From assembly GCA_016787785.1 (NCBI GenBank), contig JAEUTO010000013.1, positions 186,001 to 250,000 on the forward strand: a stretch of DNA of 64,000 nt. Direction: 5' to 3'. The notes beneath the pieces were generated by a model that was given only the letters and a program-made list of their open reading frames with translations, was not told the DNA's origin and did no database searches. Position 1 is the first letter of the stretch; each line of letters opens with the position of its first letter. Positions 15,476 through 23,119 of the stretch are shown here, one piece after another. Made by a program: the position numbers and the translations under genes. The DNA comes from Bacteroidia bacterium. GTDB lineage: Bacteria; Bacteroidota; Bacteroidia; B-17B0; Aurantibacillaceae.

Positions 15476-17338
15476 TTAATCTAATTGATATTCTTCGCGC
15501 CAATTGTCTTTTTCTTTCCATTCGGGCTGCGTTCTTTTATCGAAAATAAAGTTGCCAACTACGAGGTAATCCATTTCTGTTCGCATTAAACATTTATAAG
15601 CGTCTTCAGGTGTACAAACAATTGGTTCGCCGCGCACATTAAAGCTTGTGTTAACTATTACACCGTAGCCGGTCAATTTTTTAAATTCATTAATAAGCTC
15701 CCAATACTTAGGGTTTGTTTCTTTATGAATAGTTTGAATACGTGCCGAAAAATCGATATGTGTAATTGAAGGCAGATCAGAACGTTTGTAATATAATTTT
15801 TCTTTTAAAGGGAGGGAAGAAAAGTTAACGGGCAAAGGTAATCGTCGCGATTCTTTTACAGGTTGCACAATAAGCATGTAAGGTGAATCGCTATCAATAT
15901 CAAAGTATTCTTTTACATCTTCTGCTAATACCGATGGCGCAAATGGTCTGAAACTTTCACGATACTTTATCTTTAAATTCAGTTTCTTTTGCATTTCTTC
16001 GTTTCGCGCATCACCAATAATGCTTCGGTTGCCCAGGGCGCGCGGACCAAACTCCATTCTATCCTGGAACCAACCGATAACGTTTCCATCGGCAATTAAT
16101 TTTGCTACTTCTTTAGCAACATCCTCAAAATTTTTATGATAAGTATAAGTAGCATTATATTTTTTTGCATCCAGGCGAATATCGATCTCAGAAAATTCAG
16201 GACCGAGATAAGCGCCGCTCATTCCATCTAACCCTTTTGCAACTTTTCTTTCTTTATTAAAATAGATATGATACGCTGCTAAAGCAGATCCTGGTGCGCC
16301 ACCTGCGTCGCCGGATGCAGGCTGTATGTAAATTTTCTCGAAGATATTTTCTTTTTGTAACTTTCCGTTGGCCACGCAATTAAGTGCAACACCACCTGCC
16401 ATACATAAATTTTTTGAGCCCGTTAATCGTTTTGCTTCTTTGGCCATTTTGATAACTACTTCTTCCGTTACCATTTGAATTGCTAAAGCAAAATCGCAAT
16501 GGTGTTGCTGTAGCTCAGATTCAGATTCGCGACGAGGAAAACCAAATAATTCATTCCACTTATCGTCTTTAGCCATTCGCAATCCAACTGCATAATTAAA
16601 ATAATCCTGATTCAACCAAATGCTTCCATCTTCTTTTATTTCTATCAAAGTGTTTTTAATGATGTCGACATATTTTTTTATGTTTGCGCTTGTAGGATCG
16701 CCGTAAGGAGCAAGACCCATTAATTTATATTCGCCTGAGTTAACTTTAAAACCGGCGTAATAAGTTACTGCAGAATATAAGAGACCCAGTGAATGCGGAA
16801 AGCGTAATTCTTTTAATATTTTAATATCCTTTCCGGTACCATGACAAATAGAGGCTGTTGCCCATTCGCCAACACCATCAATTGTGAGGATGGCAGAATC
16901 CTCAAAAAGAGAAGGATAAAATGCACTGGCTGCGTGAGAAAGATGATGCTCAGGAAATAATAATTTTAATTTTTTCTTATCATAAACCTCAACTTTTTTT
17001 AGCTCATCGCGAATTAATTTTTTGAGGAACATCTTGTCTTTTAACCAAACCGGTATTGCCATTAAAAATGATCTGAAACCTTTTGGCGAGAACGCGTAAT
17101 AGGTCTCCAACAAACGTTCGAACTTTAAAAGCGGTTTGTCGTAAAATACAATCGCATCCAATTTATCAATAGTTAAGCCCGATTGCCTTAAACAATATTG
17201 AATTGCCAAAACGGGAAAACCGTCGTCGTGTTTTTTTCTTGTAAAACGCTCTTCCTGCGCTGCAGCAATAATTTTTCCGTCAACAATAATCGAGGCTGCT
17301 GAATCGTGATAAAAAGCTGAAATTCCTAATATATTCAT
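15476..17338 (-). CDS. NodU/CmcH/TobZ family carbamoyltransferase
   Basis: This 620-residue protein starts MNILGISAFYHDSAASII, contains HHLSHAASAFYPS (metal-binding His motif of the Kae1-like domain) and DGVGEWATAS, and ends with the YrdC-like carbamoyltransferase domain marked by DRMEFGPRALGNRSI. The family moves the carbamoyl group of carbamoyl phosphate through carbamoyl-AMP to a hydroxyl, as in O-carbamoylation of Nod factors, antibiotics and surface sugars. Here it would carbamoylate a sugar of the exopolysaccharide. Its start overlaps the end of the SGNH hydrolase gene by 4 bases (ATGA), showing translational coupling. The DUF5989 and SxtJ-like genes follow. Length and motifs are normal. 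Confidence 0.92.
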   Translation of the reverse strand: MNILGISAFYHDSAASIIVDGKIIAAAQEERFTRKKHDDGFPVLAIQYCLRQSGLTIDKLDAIVFYDKPLLKFERLLETYYAFSPKGFRSFLMAIPVWLKDKMFLKKLIRDELKKVEVYDKKKLKLLFPEHHLSHAASAFYPSLFEDSAILTIDGVGEWATASICHGTGKDIKILKELRFPHSLGLLYSAVTYYAGFKVNSGEYKLMGLAPYGDPTSANIKKYVDIIKNTLIEIKEDGSIWLNQDYFNYAVGLRMAKDDKWNELFGFPRRESESELQQHHCDFALAIQMVTEEVVIKMAKEAKRLTGSKNLCMAGGVALNCVANGKLQKENIFEKIYIQPASGDAGGAPGSALAAYHIYFNKERKVAKGLDGMSGAYLGPEFSEIDIRLDAKKYNATYTYHKNFEDVAKEVAKLIADGNVIGWFQDRMEFGPRALGNRSIIGDARNEEMQKKLNLKIKYRESFRPFAPSVLAEDVKEYFDIDSDSPYMLIVQPVKESRRLPLPVNFSSLPLKEKLYYKRSDLPSITHIDFSARIQTIHKETNPKYWELINEFKKLTGYGVIVNTSFNVRGEPIVCTPEDAYKCLMRTEMDYLVVGNFIFDKRTQPEWKEKDNWREEYQLD

Positions 17339-18675
17339 TTTATTGTTTTGCTGTTTTTTAAAGAATCCATTTTTGGAGCTATTACCGGAATGATCTTTTT
17401 TAATAACTCATCGGCAAATACTTTATTCATTTTTGCACTTGGATGCCCGTCTAGTGGATTTACTTTTATTTCATCTAATTTTATTTTGTTTTGTTTTGCC
17501 AAGTCTTCAAAAATTGGAATAAAATTTATCGTATTAAAACCAGCAGCAGCATACGCGTCGCTGGCTTGGTTTATCCATGACTTAGATGTGTTAACTTGTT
17601 CCATTTCTTTTTCATTTAATTTTTCGCCAGCGTTAAAGGATCTGAATTGGGTAAATATACCGGCTATTGGCGCTGGACAATTTAACGAATCCGACATATT
17701 CTTTATATCCTTTAAAGCTTTTTCAAAATCCTTCCATTCTTTAGAACTTTTGTCATAAACCCTACCTAACGCCACCGTGCCTGATGGAATATTCCCCATT
17801 TTTTCCTGCATCAGATAGATAAAATTTATTAGCACTTCACCAAAATAATTAAGCCTAACAAAATCTGCAGCTTTTTGAATTTTCGTTAATCTGTTGCCCC
17901 ACTTTTTTTGAAATTTTTCTTTTTCGATGCTGTAGTCTTCACTTTGTGGTTGGGGGTCGTTTGAGCAGAAACCTATTAGGATAAGATCTGGTTGAACCGT
18001 GTCTTTTAATTGTCTCAATATATTGCGTTCTCTTACGGTAGGCGAACCCGCCAAAGCACAGTTCACAACTTCAATACTTTGATCGCCGAACTGTTTTTTA
18101 AGCATCGAATCTAACCTATTGGTATACATTTCGGATTCTGCCAATCCAGCGCCCCAGGTAAAGGAATCACCTAGGACCATGATACGAAAGAGGCCATTTG
18201 GTTTTGGATAAATTATTGAATCATCTCTAAAGTTATATTTGTTGTTCTTTGTAGAATTGCCCCAGGTAACATATTTCTTTTTATAATCTTTGGGTGGCGT
18301 ATAAGAATTTTCATACTTGGATAAGTTGCTATAATAATAGCCAGAATCAAACGGTCCTTTAAGGAATATATCTTGTTTTTTAAGATAAAATTCGAAACCA
18401 TATAAAACCACTATAACAAAACCAAAATTAAATATAAACTGTCCAATAGACATTTTAAATAAAATGGTAAAGATGTTAAAGATCAAATACAGGAATAATA
18501 TGAGGCGTAAAAATGGCTTAAGTTTTACAAATAATGGGATAGTGATATTTCCATCACCGTCTCCCGCAATTATATCAAATAAATACTCACCACCAAAAAT
18601 TATTATGTAAATAATTATTGGTAAACAAAAAAGAAATATTTTGTTCCTCAATAAATTCTTTATTTTCTCTTTCAT
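17335..18675 (-). CDS. Membrane-anchored SGNH/GDSL hydrolase
   Basis: This 446-residue protein has three N-terminal membrane segments (about residues 12-35, 52-73 and 75-95) followed by an extracytoplasmic SGNH domain. The nucleophile block is MVLGDSFTWGAG, block III is GFCSNDPQ, and the catalytic Asp-His block is LDGHPS near residue 418. All four SGNH positions therefore look present. Such proteins act as esterases or acyltransferases on surface polysaccharides. It overlaps the carbamoyltransferase start by 4 bases and lies 25 bases downstream of the epimerase gene. There is no MBOAT directly beside it, so it might remove acyl groups or work with one of the two MBOAT proteins. Substrate unknown. 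Confidence 0.75.
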   Translation of the reverse strand: MKEKIKNLLRNKIFLFCLPIIIYIIIFGGEYLFDIIAGDGDGNITIPLFVKLKPFLRLILFLYLIFNIFTILFKMSIGQFIFNFGFVIVVLYGFEFYLKKQDIFLKGPFDSGYYYSNLSKYENSYTPPKDYKKKYVTWGNSTKNNKYNFRDDSIIYPKPNGLFRIMVLGDSFTWGAGLAESEMYTNRLDSMLKKQFGDQSIEVVNCALAGSPTVRERNILRQLKDTVQPDLILIGFCSNDPQPQSEDYSIEKEKFQKKWGNRLTKIQKAADFVRLNYFGEVLINFIYLMQEKMGNIPSGTVALGRVYDKSSKEWKDFEKALKDIKNMSDSLNCPAPIAGIFTQFRSFNAGEKLNEKEMEQVNTSKSWINQASDAYAAAGFNTINFIPIFEDLAKQNKIKLDEIKVNPLDGHPSAKMNKVFADELLKKIIPVIAPKMDSLKNSKTIK

Positions 18676-18700
18676 AATTTATGCAAGATAATAAATAATA

Positions 18701-19666
18701 CTAGTTCTTTGATCTCCACTCGATCAACTTAAGCAAGCCTTCCTCCAAAGAGTATTTAAATTTAAAGCCTAACTCTTTTTCGGCTTTAACGGCAGAGCCT
18801 ATTCTATTTTGAACCAACGATCGTGCATCGTCTGCACTGTATGGTTTGTAAGTTACTTTTAGGTCAGATTTTTTTAATTTCAAGATCAGATCGCAAAGGC
18901 TTTTTATAGACGTTTGAACTTCTGTTCCAACATTATAAAATCCGTGATCAATGTTGCTCTTTAAAGCGTCTACATTACAACGCGCTACATCTTCAACATA
19001 AATAAAATCGTAGGCCTGACTACCGTCGCCGTTAATTATAGGTGCCTCATTGGCGTCAATTTTATTCAGCATAATGGGTACAACACCTGTATACGCAGCT
19101 GTTTGATCTTGATGCGGACCATATACGTTCATATAACGCAAGCCTATTACTTTTAAACCGTAACGGTCGTTAAACGCAGTGGCCATGGCTTCGCCAGCAA
19201 TTTTGGTAGCGCCATAAAAATTCTTATTATTGAAGGGGTGTTCTTCCGTCATGGGTAATTGAACAGCGTCACCATAAACAGATGCTGATGACGACCAAAT
19301 TAATTTTTTGATCTTGTTATTTACACAAGCCTCAAGCACATTAAACGTACCTGCAATATTTACTTCAAAAGCTGTGCGTGGATAATCTTTACAATGTAAT
19401 AACCACATGGCAGAAAGACAGATCACGTAATCCATACCCTGCATAGCGGTATTTAAAATATCTGTTTCACGAATATCGCCACCGATGGGAAATATTTTAC
19501 AACGTTTATCCTTTAGTGATTCATTCAAATATTCTTTTTTACCGCGAGCAAAATTATCGTAAACAATTACTTCAGCCACGTCTTCTTTTAGCAATTCTGC
19601 AACCACAAAACTCCCAATGAAGCCTGCGCCGCCAATTACCAGAATTTTACTATTTTTTATTTCCAT
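18701..19666 (-). CDS. NAD-dependent epimerase/dehydratase (extended SDR)
   Basis: This 321-residue extended short-chain dehydrogenase has the NAD-binding motif GGAGFIGSF near residue 13 and the catalytic YGATK (Tyr-x-x-x-Lys), preceded by the Ser-rich SSSASVYGD. It matches the UDP-glucose 4-epimerase/dTDP-sugar dehydratase class that makes nucleotide sugars for surface glycans. The exact reaction (4-epimerase or dehydratase/reductase) is not fixed by the motifs. It is encoded between the Wzt-like ATPase gene (14-base gap) and the SGNH hydrolase gene, within the polysaccharide operon. Confidence 0.88.
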   Translation of the reverse strand: MEIKNSKILVIGGAGFIGSFVVAELLKEDVAEVIVYDNFARGKKEYLNESLKDKRCKIFPIGGDIRETDILNTAMQGMDYVICLSAMWLLHCKDYPRTAFEVNIAGTFNVLEACVNNKIKKLIWSSSASVYGDAVQLPMTEEHPFNNKNFYGATKIAGEAMATAFNDRYGLKVIGLRYMNVYGPHQDQTAAYTGVVPIMLNKIDANEAPIINGDGSQAYDFIYVEDVARCNVDALKSNIDHGFYNVGTEVQTSIKSLCDLILKLKKSDLKVTYKPYSADDARSLVQNRIGSAVKAEKELGFKFKYSLEEGLLKLIEWRSKN

Positions 19667-19680
19667 GTTATTATATTGAT

Positions 19681-20976
19681 TTATATTTTTTTATAACTCC
19701 AGTTTGTTTCAGGTTCAATGTATCCGTGAACAGTATCCCAGGGATAATCTTCATTAGTATTATAACTGATCTTATCTATTTTAAATTGGTAGATATTCTC
19801 GAGCCAATCTATTGTTACACCATCTTCAAAATAGTATAAACCAATTGTTAGTTTATAATTATTAGGCAAAAGCTTTAGATCAAAAGCAATGTCAATTTCG
19901 TGTTTTCCCTCATCAAATGTGCGGGTTAAATATTTTGAATTTTTACTATCTACCGAAAATAATATTGGTTCGCCTAAAGATGTTGTAATGTTGACATTAA
20001 TAACAACATCTTTGATCTGCTTAATAGTTTCTAAGATAAGTTTTACTTTAAAAGGTTGGTTAAACGCAAATCTTGATAATGAATTATCATTTAGATCTGT
20101 TAATGTGATCTTCCTGAAAAAAGCTTCGCCGGTACTTATCTCCCTGTAAAAATCGTTAGGAATGGTTCCATCGCTTTTTAAATGTTTGCCGTCGTTTAAA
20201 TACTCTTCAACTATATCTTTTGTAGTTCCGGTTTTTAATAGTTTACCATTCTTTAAATAGATGCCCTTTGTGCAGAGTTGTTTAACGGCTAATAAATTAT
20301 GGCTCACGAATAAAACGGTGCGACCACTTTCTGAAACTGAGCGCATTTTACCTAGGCATTTATCCTGAAATTCCTGATCGCCAACAGATAGTACCTCATC
20401 AACAATTAATATCTCCGGTTTTAAATGTGCTGCTACTGCAAAAGCCAAACGCACATACATACCCGAAGAGTAGCGCTTAACCGGTGTATCAATATAGCGT
20501 TCAACACCGCTAAAATCAAGTATCTCATCAAAGTTCTTTTTTATTTCGGCTTTTGTCATGCCCAGTATAGCGCCATTTAAAAAAACATTTTCGCGACCTG
20601 TAAGATCAGGATGAAACCCTGTTCCAACTTCAAGTAAACTGGCAACCCTTCCTTTTATTTTGTACTCACCTGTTGTTGGCGAAGTTGTGCGGGATAATAT
20701 TTTTAAAAGTGTTGATTTTCCGGCGCCATTCTTTCCAACAATGCCCAACACATCGCCTTGCTCAACCGAAAACGAAATGTCTTTTAATGCCCAAACATAT
20801 TCTGAACTTCCTTTTTTTGTGCGATCATTTTCTTCGCCAATCTTTAAAAAAGGATCTTCTTTTCCTCTCACTTTATAAAGCCACCTTTTTAGATCATCGC
20901 CAATACTGCTCGTACCAACCTGACCAAGGCGGTATTGTTTGCCCAGATCTGAAACTTGTATGACTTTGTGACTCAT
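19681..20976 (-). CDS. wzt: Polysaccharide ABC exporter ATP-binding protein (Wzt-like)
   Basis: This 431-residue protein has an ABC ATPase domain with Walker A GKNGAGKST, signature YSSGMYVRLAFA and Walker B EILIVDEVLSVGD. A C-terminal domain follows (about 255-431) with beta-rich sequence ending in WDTVHGYIEP, as in the Wzt_C carbohydrate-binding domain. Wzt energises Wzm to export a complete polysaccharide across the inner membrane, and the C-terminal domain can read a terminal sugar modification. That is notable in a locus so rich in decorating enzymes. It is preceded by the permease gene with a 6-base gap. Confidence 0.92.
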   Translation of the reverse strand: MSHKVIQVSDLGKQYRLGQVGTSSIGDDLKRWLYKVRGKEDPFLKIGEENDRTKKGSSEYVWALKDISFSVEQGDVLGIVGKNGAGKSTLLKILSRTTSPTTGEYKIKGRVASLLEVGTGFHPDLTGRENVFLNGAILGMTKAEIKKNFDEILDFSGVERYIDTPVKRYSSGMYVRLAFAVAAHLKPEILIVDEVLSVGDQEFQDKCLGKMRSVSESGRTVLFVSHNLLAVKQLCTKGIYLKNGKLLKTGTTKDIVEEYLNDGKHLKSDGTIPNDFYREISTGEAFFRKITLTDLNDNSLSRFAFNQPFKVKLILETIKQIKDVVINVNITTSLGEPILFSVDSKNSKYLTRTFDEGKHEIDIAFDLKLLPNNYKLTIGLYYFEDGVTIDWLENIYQFKIDKISYNTNEDYPWDTVHGYIEPETNWSYKKI

Positions 20977-20982
20977 AAAAAA

Positions 20983-21849
20983 TTAAACAGTATCCATAAA
21001 GGATCTTTCGGTCCGATTAAAAATTATGACTGAAAAAAAGAATAATAAAATGGTTACTACAAGCGCAGATAAAAGATAACTTACTGAGAATGTACCGTGA
21101 CCTGTTAATACAAATTTTATTGCTTCCATAAATGTGGCTATAGGGTTACACATTAAAAGCTTTTGTTTTAATGGACTGAACATGGAAGCAGGAAATGTTA
21201 CAAAACTTAAGAACATTAACAACTGCACCGCAAAGCCTAACAAAAAAGTAAAGTCGCGGTACTTAGTAGTGAATGAAGAGAATATGATACCTAAACTTAA
21301 ACTAAAGAAGCCTATAATAACAACAAATACCGGAAGTAAAATAAAATAAGGCCATTGCGGTTGTATTTGCCCTGTGGTTGTAAAATAATAATAAAGATAC
21401 ACTACAAGTAATAAACTTACCTGCAAGCCTAGTTTTACAAGCCCGGAAATTATGACGGATAAGGGCATTACCAAACGTGGAAAATAAACTTTACCAAAAA
21501 CCGAAGCGTTTGAAATAAATGTGTTGGATGTTTTATTTAAGCAATCAGAAAAATAGGCCCAAAATGTTTGCCCTATCAAATAAAATAAAACAGGAGGAAT
21601 ATTATCTGTAGAAAGGCCAGCGCTTGCACTAAAAGTAAAAGTGTAAATGATGGTAATAAAAATGGGCTGTATGAACATCCATAAGGGACCAAGAATTGTT
21701 TGCTTGTAAACAGAAGTAATGTCCCGCCTTACCATTAAACTAATAAGATCTTTATAGGCCCAAACTTCCTTCAAATTTAATTCAAAGAAAGACGATTTAG
21801 GTTTAACTACTATATCCCAGTATTTATTATCTTTTTCTTTGTCCTGCAT
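20983..21849 (-). CDS. wzm: Polysaccharide ABC exporter permease (Wzm-like, ABC-2 type)
   Basis: This 288-residue protein has about six membrane helices and the ABC-2 permease pattern of the TagG/RfbA/Wzm group: an N-terminal cytoplasmic stretch with WAYKDLISLMVRRDI, then QTILGPLWMFIQPIF. It forms the inner-membrane channel for a finished polymer together with the Wzt-like ATPase encoded next. It lies 7 bases downstream of the UpxY antiterminator gene. An ABC exporter implies that the chain is finished in the cytoplasm. Decorations made by cytoplasmic enzymes (amidation, phosphoramidate, carbamoyl) could then precede export, while MBOAT acylation follows it. Confidence 0.92.
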   Translation of the reverse strand: MQDKEKDNKYWDIVVKPKSSFFELNLKEVWAYKDLISLMVRRDITSVYKQTILGPLWMFIQPIFITIIYTFTFSASAGLSTDNIPPVLFYLIGQTFWAYFSDCLNKTSNTFISNASVFGKVYFPRLVMPLSVIISGLVKLGLQVSLLLVVYLYYYFTTTGQIQPQWPYFILLPVFVVIIGFFSLSLGIIFSSFTTKYRDFTFLLGFAVQLLMFLSFVTFPASMFSPLKQKLLMCNPIATFMEAIKFVLTGHGTFSVSYLLSALVVTILLFFFSVIIFNRTERSFMDTV

Positions 21850-21856
21850 TTTACAT

Positions 21857-22381
21857 CTATAAACTTATCAGTAATTCGCTTGGTAATTTAACTCTTATGC
21901 ACTGCCCTATACTTTCGAGCAATACTTCAATTTGCTTATTTTCTCCTGCATCAACCACATAACCTTCAATTCCTTTCAAAACGCCGGAAGTTATTTTTAC
22001 TTTATCACCTTCTTTGTATTCTCTGTTTATTCCGTTAGCCTCTAAGTGATAGCCAAGGGCTACTAATTGTTTTAGCCGATCAATTTCTATCTCTCTTATA
22101 ACGGCAATTTTTCCTTCACTTCTCACAAAATTTACAACACCTTTGGTTTGCATAACTTTGTCGTTTTCTATACTTGTAATATTTACAAAAACATATCCGT
22201 TAAGTAATGGCAACTCTACCATTTTTTTGCGATCACTCCACTGGCGCATGGTCTTTACCAGTGGCACATATGCTTCAATACCTTTATTGATAAGCATTTC
22301 GCTTATTTTTTTTTCGGTCCTTGAACTTACATAAACTGCTTGCCAGTTTTTTTTATTTGAGTTAACCGTTATTTTATTCAC
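21857..22381 (-). CDS. UpxY/RfaH-like NusG-family transcription antiterminator
   Basis: This 174-residue protein has an N-terminal NGN domain (WQAVYVSSRTEKKISEML ... LLNGYVFV) and a C-terminal KOW region (YKEGDKVKITSGVLKGIEG). Specialised NusG paralogues of this kind (UpxY in Bacteroides, RfaH in enterobacteria) are encoded at the head of long surface-polysaccharide operons and let RNA polymerase read through them. The start is GTG at 22381; no ATG occurs before the conserved domain. A GGAGG sequence stands 7 bases before this GTG, which is unusual in Bacteroidota and supports the choice. It is followed 7 bases later by wzm. Confidence 0.88.
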   Translation of the reverse strand: MNKITVNSNKKNWQAVYVSSRTEKKISEMLINKGIEAYVPLVKTMRQWSDRKKMVELPLLNGYVFVNITSIENDKVMQTKGVVNFVRSEGKIAVIREIEIDRLKQLVALGYHLEANGINREYKEGDKVKITSGVLKGIEGYVVDAGENKQIEVLLESIGQCIRVKLPSELLISL

Positions 22382-22407
22382 AGCTTCGCCTCCTCAGTCA
22401 CACTGAG
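22382..22407 (-). promoter_or_regulatory. Shine-Dalgarno-like GAGGAGG and adjoining hairpin before the antiterminator gene
   Basis: Read on the minus strand, a perfect 6-bp stem (CTCAGT/ACTGAG, 3-base loop, 22393-22407) is followed at once by GAGG, giving ACTGAGGAGG, then seven bases and the GTG start. The ribosome-binding sequence partly shares bases with the 3' arm of the stem. This could tune translation of the antiterminator. The structure is visible; the regulatory role is inferred. Confidence 0.4.
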
Positions 22408-22425
22408 TTTTTAATTTAATTTTTT

Positions 22426-22449
22426 GTTTAATGCTTTTAAGCGTTAAAC
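22426..22449. other. Near-perfect 24-base inverted repeat after the regulator gene
   Basis: Arms GTTTAA-GCT and AGC-TTAAAC pair around TTTA with one mismatch, directly after the stop of the winged-helix regulator gene and before the antiterminator. On the minus strand it is followed by A, not T, so it is not a classical intrinsic terminator for this operon. It may be an RNA-stability or pausing element in the leader of the polysaccharide operon. Confidence 0.35.
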
Positions 22450-22450
22450 A

Positions 22451-22987
22451 TTATTCTTTGCTCCACAACAGAAGCGGGTGCATTCCGGGTTCTTTGATCT
22501 TATTAAGATCAAACTCATCGGCTGTAAAATGTATGTACCTTATTTTTTTGTCAATTTTTTTCTCGGCTTTTTCTATCTGTTCTATCAAAAAATTCTTATT
22601 TAAATGATTGCCTACTAAAACAAGATCAATTATATCGGTTGATTGTCCTTTTGATAGATTGCCAACCAGGTACACTTTTTCGAGATCACCAATACGTTGT
22701 AAAATATAATCTATAACATATTCAAGCCCCACCATTTTTAAAATGATCTTGTTGAGGTCTGTGTATAAAGGATGTTGTGTGTTAACTGTAAATACTTTTT
22801 TATTGCCTTCGGCAAATGATCGTAAAAAACCTGACTTTTCGAACTTGTTCAATTCTAAACGAATGGCGTTGGTAGACTCGCCGAACTCTTCTTCGAGACT
22901 TCTTAAATAGGCAGTGTTTTTGCTGTTCAAGAAAAACTTGAGCAAAAGCTTGATTCTGGTTTTTGAGGATATTAATGTTTCGATCAT
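22451..22987 (-). CDS. Winged-helix/nucleotidyltransferase-like regulator of polysaccharide locus
   Basis: This 178-residue protein has an N-terminal ArsR-like winged helix (about 1-70, containing LRSLEEEFGESTNAIRLELN as a likely recognition helix). It is followed by a MNT-type nucleotidyltransferase-like domain with VYLVGNLSKGQSTDIIDLVLVG, in which the usual GSxxxG...DxD pattern appears as GNLSKGQSTDIID. Proteins of this layout are repeatedly found just before UpxY-type genes in Bacteroidota polysaccharide loci. The DNA target and any enzymatic activity are unknown. It is separated by 69 bases from the antiterminator and 132 bases from wzc, so it may have its own promoter. Confidence 0.7.
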   Translation of the reverse strand: MIETLISSKTRIKLLLKFFLNSKNTAYLRSLEEEFGESTNAIRLELNKFEKSGFLRSFAEGNKKVFTVNTQHPLYTDLNKIILKMVGLEYVIDYILQRIGDLEKVYLVGNLSKGQSTDIIDLVLVGNHLNKNFLIEQIEKAEKKIDKKIRYIHFTADEFDLNKIKEPGMHPLLLWSKE

Positions 22988-23119
22988 AAATGAGTACTAA
23001 AACTACTCAATAAGTATATAACAAAGATGAGAAAATTCTATTAAAATAACAATAAGGATGGGCTAATTATGTTAAAATTAGGCCTTTAACTTGCAAAAAA
23101 ATGAATGTTAATAAGAAAA

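Noticed and set aside
17348-17758. 136-residue plus-strand ORF inside the SGNH hydrolase gene
   Set aside because: Antisense shadow; composition mirrors the complementary strand of an AT-rich coding gene.
23061-23084. Imperfect inverted repeat (GGCTAATT/AATTAGGCC) after wzc as a terminator
   Set aside because: There is a mismatch, and no T-run follows on the minus strand; too weak to call.
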